Below, piece by piece: positions 4,865 to 8,456 of a DNA stretch of 8,456 bases; the first letter of the stretch is position 1, and each line of letters begins with the position of its first letter. Position numbers and translations under genes: made by a program. The notes under the pieces were generated by a model. It was not told the origin of the DNA, did no database searches, and worked only from the letters and a program-made list of their open reading frames with translations. Source of the stretch: Chloroflexota bacterium (GTDB taxonomy: Bacteria > Chloroflexota > UBA6077 > FW602-bin22 > JACPQP01); assembly GCA_016190465.1 (NCBI GenBank), contig JACPQP010000190.1:1-8456 (forward strand). Reading direction: 5' to 3'.

Positions 4865-6437
4865 CCTCACGGCGAAGCTGCTCGCCGCGTTCGCCGCGGC
4901 CGTGCTGGTCAGCATCGGGCTGGTGGCAATGCTTACCAACCGCCGCACGGCCGCCGAGTTTGAGTCCTATCTGTCGATGCGGCAGTGGATGGCCGTGACC
5001 CACCAGGCCGAACTGGCCGGCGAGGCCTACCGGCAGACAGGCTCGTGGGATGACGTGGCGCTGATCTTCGAGGGTCTGGCCGTGGAAGGGATCGGCCGGG
5101 CGGTCGTCGCCGATCCATCGGGACGAATCGTGGTCGACTCCGGGCGCGAGTGGCTCGGCCGGCCGGCTGGAGACCTCCCGCTGGGGAGTGGCGTACCGGT
5201 CCTCGACCAGGGGCGAGTGCTCGGCACGTTTTATCTCCTGGCTCGGCCGCCCGAGGCTGGTCGGCTCGCCTGGCGGCCAATCACGCCGGCCCCGCGGGCC
5301 CCCATGTGGCAACCAATGTGGCAAATGGGGCCGATGATGGAACAGATGATGGGGCAGGGCTTTGGACCGGCGGAGCTGGCGCTGGCGCAGGCGAGCCCGC
5401 CGCTGGCCGAAGCCGAGCGAGGTTTCCTGCAGCGGGTGAACCAGTCCATCGCCCTGGCGGCGGTCGGGGCGACCGTGCTGGCGCTGGCCATCGGCGGGTT
5501 GCTGGCCCGGCGCATCGTCCGGCCGCTGCGTGACCTGACTCGCGTCGCCGGTCGGATCGCCCACGGCCATCTGGACGAGCGCATCGGTGTCACTTCCGGC
5601 GCAGGCGGCGAGGACGAGATTGGCCAGCTTGCCCACGCCTTCAACCAGATGGCCGAGTCGCTGGAGCGCACCGAGCAGGCCCGGCGCTACCTCGTCGCCG
5701 ACGTCGCCCACGAGCTGCGGACTCCGCTGACGGTGATCGGCGGAACGGTCCAGGCGATGCGCGACGGGGTGCTGCCGCCGGACGCGCCGAACCTGGCGAC
5801 CATCCAGGAGGAGGTCGACGCGCTGGTCCATCTGGTCGCCGATCTGCGCGACCTCTCACTGGGTGACGCCGGACGCTTCTCCCTTGATCGTGGGACGGTC
5901 GAGCTGGCGCCACTGCTCGAGCAGACAGCGGCGGCCTTCCGGACCGAGGCAGCGGGTCGGCATGTTACGCTTGCCGTCGAGCTGTCCCCCGATCTACCGC
6001 CGCTGGTGGCCGATGAGGCCAGGCTGGCCCAGGTCATTCGCAACCTGCTGACCAATGCCCTCCGCCACACGCCCGCCGGTGGCCGGATCACCCTGCGGGC
6101 AGCCTGCCCCGAAATGCGGATTGCAGATTCGAGATCTCAGATTGCAGAAGGGGGAAGGCCTGATGGGCCACGAGCCGGCACGAGCCGAGGCCTGGTCGAA
6201 GTGCAGGTGATCGACACCGGCGAGGGGATCGCCTCCGAGCACTTGCCGCACGTCTTCGAGCGGTTCTACCGGGCCGATCCGTCACGGGCGCGAAGCAGTG
6301 GGGGCATGGGACTTGGACTGGCCATTGCCCAGCAGATCGTGCGCGCCCACGGCGGCGAGATCGACGCCGCCAGCGCGGGTCCTGGCCAGGGCGCCACGTT
6401 CACCGTCCGGTTGCCGATGCCTCCTCCTGCATCCTGA
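4845..6437 (+). CDS. Membrane sensor histidine kinase (HAMP-HisKA-HATPase_c) with Met-rich sensor segment
   Basis: A 530-residue kinase. TM1 spans about residues 12-30, an extracytoplasmic sensor region about 32-198, TM2 about 202-221, then a HAMP linker (RRIVRPLRDLTRVAGRI). The H-box DVAHELRTPL has phosphoacceptor His289. The N-box NLLTNALRH includes Asn400/Asn404, G1 is D457-T-G-E-G, the F-box is FERFYRAD and G2 is GMGLGLAI, so it looks catalytically complete. The sensor ends in a Met-rich stretch: residues 154-169 hold seven Met and two Trp (MWQPMWQMG, MMEQMM), reminiscent of soft-metal or redox-sensing segments, though the ligand is unknown. Residues about 421-450, between N-box and G1, are an unusual extra loop encoded by repeat-like DNA. 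ATG 4845 lies inside the regulator gene with a GGGGGAT site 4 bases upstream. Its 3' end overlaps the convergent ABC gene by 38 bp. Confidence 0.95.
   Translation: MSLLRRSLTAKLLAAFAAAVLVSIGLVAMLTNRRTAAEFESYLSMRQWMAVTHQAELAGEAYRQTGSWDDVALIFEGLAVEGIGRAVVADPSGRIVVDSGREWLGRPAGDLPLGSGVPVLDQGRVLGTFYLLARPPEAGRLAWRPITPAPRAPMWQPMWQMGPMMEQMMGQGFGPAELALAQASPPLAEAERGFLQRVNQSIALAAVGATVLALAIGGLLARRIVRPLRDLTRVAGRIAHGHLDERIGVTSGAGGEDEIGQLAHAFNQMAESLERTEQARRYLVADVAHELRTPLTVIGGTVQAMRDGVLPPDAPNLATIQEEVDALVHLVADLRDLSLGDAGRFSLDRGTVELAPLLEQTAAAFRTEAAGRHVTLAVELSPDLPPLVADEARLAQVIRNLLTNALRHTPAGGRITLRAACPEMRIADSRSQIAEGGRPDGPRAGTSRGLVEVQVIDTGEGIASEHLPHVFERFYRADPSRARSSGGMGLGLAIAQQIVRAHGGEIDAASAGPGQGATFTVRLPMPPPAS
6117..6150 (+). 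repeat. Short repeat-like insertion inside the kinase ATPase domain
   Basis: GATTGCAGA occurs at 6119-6127 and again at 6140-6148, a 21-base (7-codon) period, flanking the palindrome GAGATCTC (6131-6138). Base composition is clearly more AT-rich than the surrounding GC-rich gene. It encodes RIADSRSQIAE followed by a Gly/Pro/Arg-rich stretch and keeps the kinase frame open. The distance between N-box Asn404 and G1 Asp457 (53 residues) is roughly 15-20 longer than usual. This looks like a dispersed intergenic-type repeat inserted in frame into a surface loop, rather than original kinase sequence. Confidence 0.6.
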
Positions 6438-8286
6438 GCTGGGTCAGGCACAGGTGGTGGTAGACGCCCTGGGCGGCGAGCAGCTCCGGGTGGGTGCCGC
6501 GCTCGGCGATCCTTCCGTCGACGACGACGAGCACCTGGTCGGCGTGGCGAACCGTCGAGAGGCGGTGGGCGATGACGAACGAGGTGCGCCCCTTCAAGAG
6601 TGTCGCCAGCGCCCCCTGGATCAGCCGCTCGGTGCGCGTGTCGACGCTGGCGGTCGCCTCGTCGAGGATGAGGATGCGCGGGTTCGCCAGCAGCGCCCGG
6701 GCGAATGAGAGGAGCTGCCGCTGGCCGACCGAGAGATTGATCCCGCGCTCGGCAACCGGCGTCCGGTAGCCCGATGGCAACCGCTCGATGAACTCCCCGG
6801 CGCCAACCAGGCGCGCCGCTTCCTCGATCTCGGCAGCCGTGGCGTCCAGTCGTCCGTAGCGGATGTTGTCGGCGATCGTTCCCGAGAAGAGAAAGGGCTC
6901 CTGCAACACGACCCCCATCTGAGCGCGCAGGGAGGCCAGCGTCACCCGGCGGATGTCGATCCCGTCGATCCAGACCGAGCCGGAGTTGACGTCGAAGAAG
7001 CGACCGATCAGGCTGACGATCGAGGTCTTGCCGGCGCCGGTCGGTCCGACCAGCGCCACGGTCTGCCCCGGCTCGGCGACGAGGTTCAGCCCTTTCAGCA
7101 CGGGCTCGCCGGGGATGTAGCCGAACCACACGTCGTGGAGCTCGACCCGCCCGATAATCGGGGGCATGGGGATCGCGTCGGGACGATCGTCGATCTCGGG
7201 GGGCGTGTCCAGCAGCTCGAAGACGCGCTGGCACCCGGCCATCGTCGCCTGAAGCGTGTTGTAGACCTGGCTCAGCTCGCGGATCGGTTGAAAGAACCGG
7301 TTGACGTAGGCCATGAACGCGACGACGACCCCGAGCGTGACGGTACCGCGCAGCACCCCGGTGCCCCCGACCCAGAGGACAATCGCCAGGGCCAGCATGC
7401 TGATGAGCTCGACCGTGGGCATGAAGACCGAAGACAGCGCGACGGCCCGGATGTTGGCATCCCGGTTCTCGGCGTTGCGCTGGGCGAAGCGGGCTCGGCT
7501 GACCTGCTCGCGGGAGAACGACTGGACCACCCGCACGCCGGAAATGTTCTCTTGCAGGTCGGCAGCCACGCGACCGATCTTCTCGCGCGTCTCCAGGTAG
7601 ACACGCTTGGCCTTCTCAGTGAACACCAGCGTAGCGACGACCATCAGTGGCACGACCGAGAACGTGAGGAGCGCGAGCTTCCAGTTCATCGACAGCATGA
7701 TGGCGACGATGCCCCCGAGGATGAGCAGGTCGCTGAGCATGTTGACGATGCCCGAGGAGAGCATCTCGTTGATCACGTTGATGTCGTTGGTCAACCGGGA
7801 GATCAGGACGCCGCTCTCCTGGGTGCCGAAGAAGCGGAGCGAGAGCCGCTGGTAGTGCGCGAAGAGTTGGTGGCGCATCGCGTGCAGCACCCGCTGGCCG
7901 ACCCAGGAGATCGCGTAGTTTTGTAGGTAGGTGGCCGCCCAGTAGACGGCGTAAACGGCGACCGCGATGGCGGCGATCAGGTTCAGGCCGCTCCCGTCGC
8001 CTGCCGCGATGAATACGTCGATCGCCTCTTTGATAAGGTACGGGCCGGCCAGGCTGGCCAGCGCGGAGACCGCCGTGTAGCCGAGCGCGAGGAGCAGCGC
8101 CCGGCGGTGCGGCGCGAGGTAGCGGATCAGCCGGCGCACGACCTGTGGATCGTACGCCTTGCCGGTGACCGCGTGGTACTCGCCGAGCGCGTGTCGGGGT
8201 CCACCGCCTCCCATTCCCACGCCACCGCCGCCCATCCCGCCGCCCATCCCGCCGCTCATCCCGCCGCCCATCCCGCCGCCGATCAT
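6400..8286 (-). CDS. ABC exporter half-transporter (TMD-NBD fusion, multidrug/lipid type)
   Basis: A 628-residue type IV ABC exporter subunit. Residues 1-30 are a Gly/Met-rich tail. The transmembrane domain (about 50-345) has six predicted helices, including ALLLALGYTAVSALASLAG, LIAAIAVAVYAVYWAATYL, LLILGGIVAIMLSMNWKLAL and LISMLALAIVLWVGG. The nucleotide-binding domain has Walker A GPTGAGKT (414-421, Lys420), Q-loop Gln462 in VLQEPFLFSG, signature LSVGQ (518-522), Walker B ILILDEA with Asp542 and catalytic Glu543, and switch His574 in VIAHRLSTV. All catalytic residues are present. LSVGQ instead of LSGGQ is common in the YheH/BmrD-like branch, whose members often work as heterodimers; a partner, if any, could be encoded outside the window. 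ATG 8286 gives the full Gly/Met head, but its ribosome site is poorly defined (AAGGA 11 bases upstream), so one of the Met codons within the head could be the true start. The substrate is unknown; drug or lipid export is typical. Confidence 0.95.
   Translation of the reverse strand: MIGGGMGGGMSGGMGGGMGGGGVGMGGGGPRHALGEYHAVTGKAYDPQVVRRLIRYLAPHRRALLLALGYTAVSALASLAGPYLIKEAIDVFIAAGDGSGLNLIAAIAVAVYAVYWAATYLQNYAISWVGQRVLHAMRHQLFAHYQRLSLRFFGTQESGVLISRLTNDINVINEMLSSGIVNMLSDLLILGGIVAIMLSMNWKLALLTFSVVPLMVVATLVFTEKAKRVYLETREKIGRVAADLQENISGVRVVQSFSREQVSRARFAQRNAENRDANIRAVALSSVFMPTVELISMLALAIVLWVGGTGVLRGTVTLGVVVAFMAYVNRFFQPIRELSQVYNTLQATMAGCQRVFELLDTPPEIDDRPDAIPMPPIIGRVELHDVWFGYIPGEPVLKGLNLVAEPGQTVALVGPTGAGKTSIVSLIGRFFDVNSGSVWIDGIDIRRVTLASLRAQMGVVLQEPFLFSGTIADNIRYGRLDATAAEIEEAARLVGAGEFIERLPSGYRTPVAERGINLSVGQRQLLSFARALLANPRILILDEATASVDTRTERLIQGALATLLKGRTSFVIAHRLSTVRHADQVLVVVDGRIAERGTHPELLAAQGVYHHLCLTQLRMQEEASATGR
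8231..8278 (-). repeat. 12-nt tandem repeat encoding a Met-Gly-Gly-Gly-type N-terminal tract
   Basis: Four consecutive 12-base units, CCCATCCCGCCG on the plus strand, run from 8231 to 8278; the third has CTC for CCC. On the minus strand they encode repeated Gly-Gly-Met-Gly units (one Ser variant) at the very start of the ABC exporter, and degenerate copies continue downstream to about 8195. Such exact tandem units are prone to slippage in whole-unit steps, which would change tail length without breaking the frame. Confidence 0.85.
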
Positions 8287-8325
8287 CGCTCGCCCCGTCC
8301 TTCCCCCCTGTCCGTTGACGGATCT

Positions 8326-8429
8326 GGCTCAGGAACGGCGGCCAGAGGGCTCCGTCCCATAGGCGCTAGCTTATGGTCACCTGGGGGCGAGGGAGCGGAC
8401 CTCTCCCCCCTTCCCGCCGTTCCTGAGCC
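8326..8429 (-). repeat. Perfect 16-bp inverted repeat in the ABC exporter leader region
   Basis: Arms 8326-8341 (GGCTCAGGAACGGCGG) and 8414-8429 are perfectly complementary, with 72 bases between them. Inside, shorter complementary blocks continue the pairing imperfectly (AGAGG with CCTCT, TCCG with CGGA, CCC with GGG), and the centre holds CATA/TATG around a GCTAGC palindrome. The region could therefore fold as one long bulged hairpin of about 104 nt. It lies 39 bases upstream of the exporter ATG on the minus strand. A small hairpin TCCGT-TG-ACGGA (8311-8322) sits between the two. It may be a structured 5' leader or a small mobile palindromic element; no clear target-site duplication flanks it. 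Confidence 0.7.
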
Positions 8430-8456
8430 GAGCCCGACGCGGGGAGGGGGATGGCG

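Noticed and set aside
4806..5831. 341-codon minus-strand open frame opposite the kinase
   Set aside because: Low-complexity Arg/Pro/Gly/Gln composition and no motifs; antisense to a well-supported kinase.
6266..7234. 322-codon minus-strand frame overlapping the ABC exporter
   Set aside because: It is a different frame of the same strand as the exporter's nucleotide-binding domain and shows only Arg-rich shadow sequence.
7135..7926. 263-codon plus-strand frame opposite the exporter membrane domain
   Set aside because: Asp/His/Arg-rich antisense shadow without any domain signature.
8326..8429. T-box or another known riboswitch leader
   Set aside because: I found no T-box antiterminator sequence and no conserved core of a riboswitch class that I recognise.
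8441..8456. Possible start of a divergent gene (GGGGAGGGGG then ATGGCG at 8451)
   Set aside because: Only two codons are visible and the spacing to the purine-rich site is too short; it cannot be supported without sequence to the right.

Overview
This is a high-GC bacterial window. Genes are tightly packed, often overlap, usually have clear Shine-Dalgarno sequences, and some start with GTG. TGA acts as a normal stop for several genes (positions 1140-1142, 6435-6437, and 6402-6400 on the minus strand), so the organism uses the standard code. The gene mix is UroD-superfamily paralogs, a GH172/DUF2961 protein, a STAS protein, an OmpR-type two-component system and an ABC exporter with a Gly/Met-rich head, with small dispersed hairpin repeats between and inside genes. 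This fits an environmental bacterium such as a member of Chloroflexota, but the taxonomic guess is weak and rests on general resemblance only.

Left block (1-3582, plus strand). Two adjacent genes encode UroD/MtaA-superfamily proteins, 11 bases apart. The first (42-1142) carries the metal-site motif H-S-C-G. The second (1154-2299) is interrupted by an in-frame TGA at 1952-1954, exactly where the Cys of that motif belongs (H-L-[TGA]-G). Reading frame and homology continue without a shift for another 114 codons. A 17-nt hairpin (1968-1984; perfect 6-bp stem, loop UGGAC) starts 13 nt after the TGA and fits the bacterial SECIS pattern. The best reading is one 381-residue selenoprotein rather than two broken ORFs. 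This is the main discovery candidate. After a hairpin-rich spacer comes a GH172/DUF2961 glycosidase-like gene (2494-3582). The block looks catabolic (one-carbon or methyl transfer plus carbohydrate), but the substrate is unknown.

Middle block (3579-6437). A STAS anti-sigma-factor-antagonist-like gene lies on the minus strand; its stop codon shares a CTAG palindrome with the stop of the GH172 gene. Diverging from it is a two-component operon: an OmpR/PhoB-type response regulator (4145-4864) overlapping a membrane histidine kinase (4845-6437). The kinase has a Met-rich extracytoplasmic segment and an in-frame insertion made from a repeat-like sequence inside its ATP-binding domain.

Right block (6400-8456). 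An ABC exporter half-transporter lies on the minus strand and overlaps the kinase tail-to-tail by 38 bp. Its N-terminus is a Gly/Met-rich tract encoded by 12-nt tandem repeats, and its 5' leader region contains a perfect 16-bp inverted repeat with 72 bases between the arms. No tRNA, rRNA, CRISPR array, transposase or phage gene was seen.
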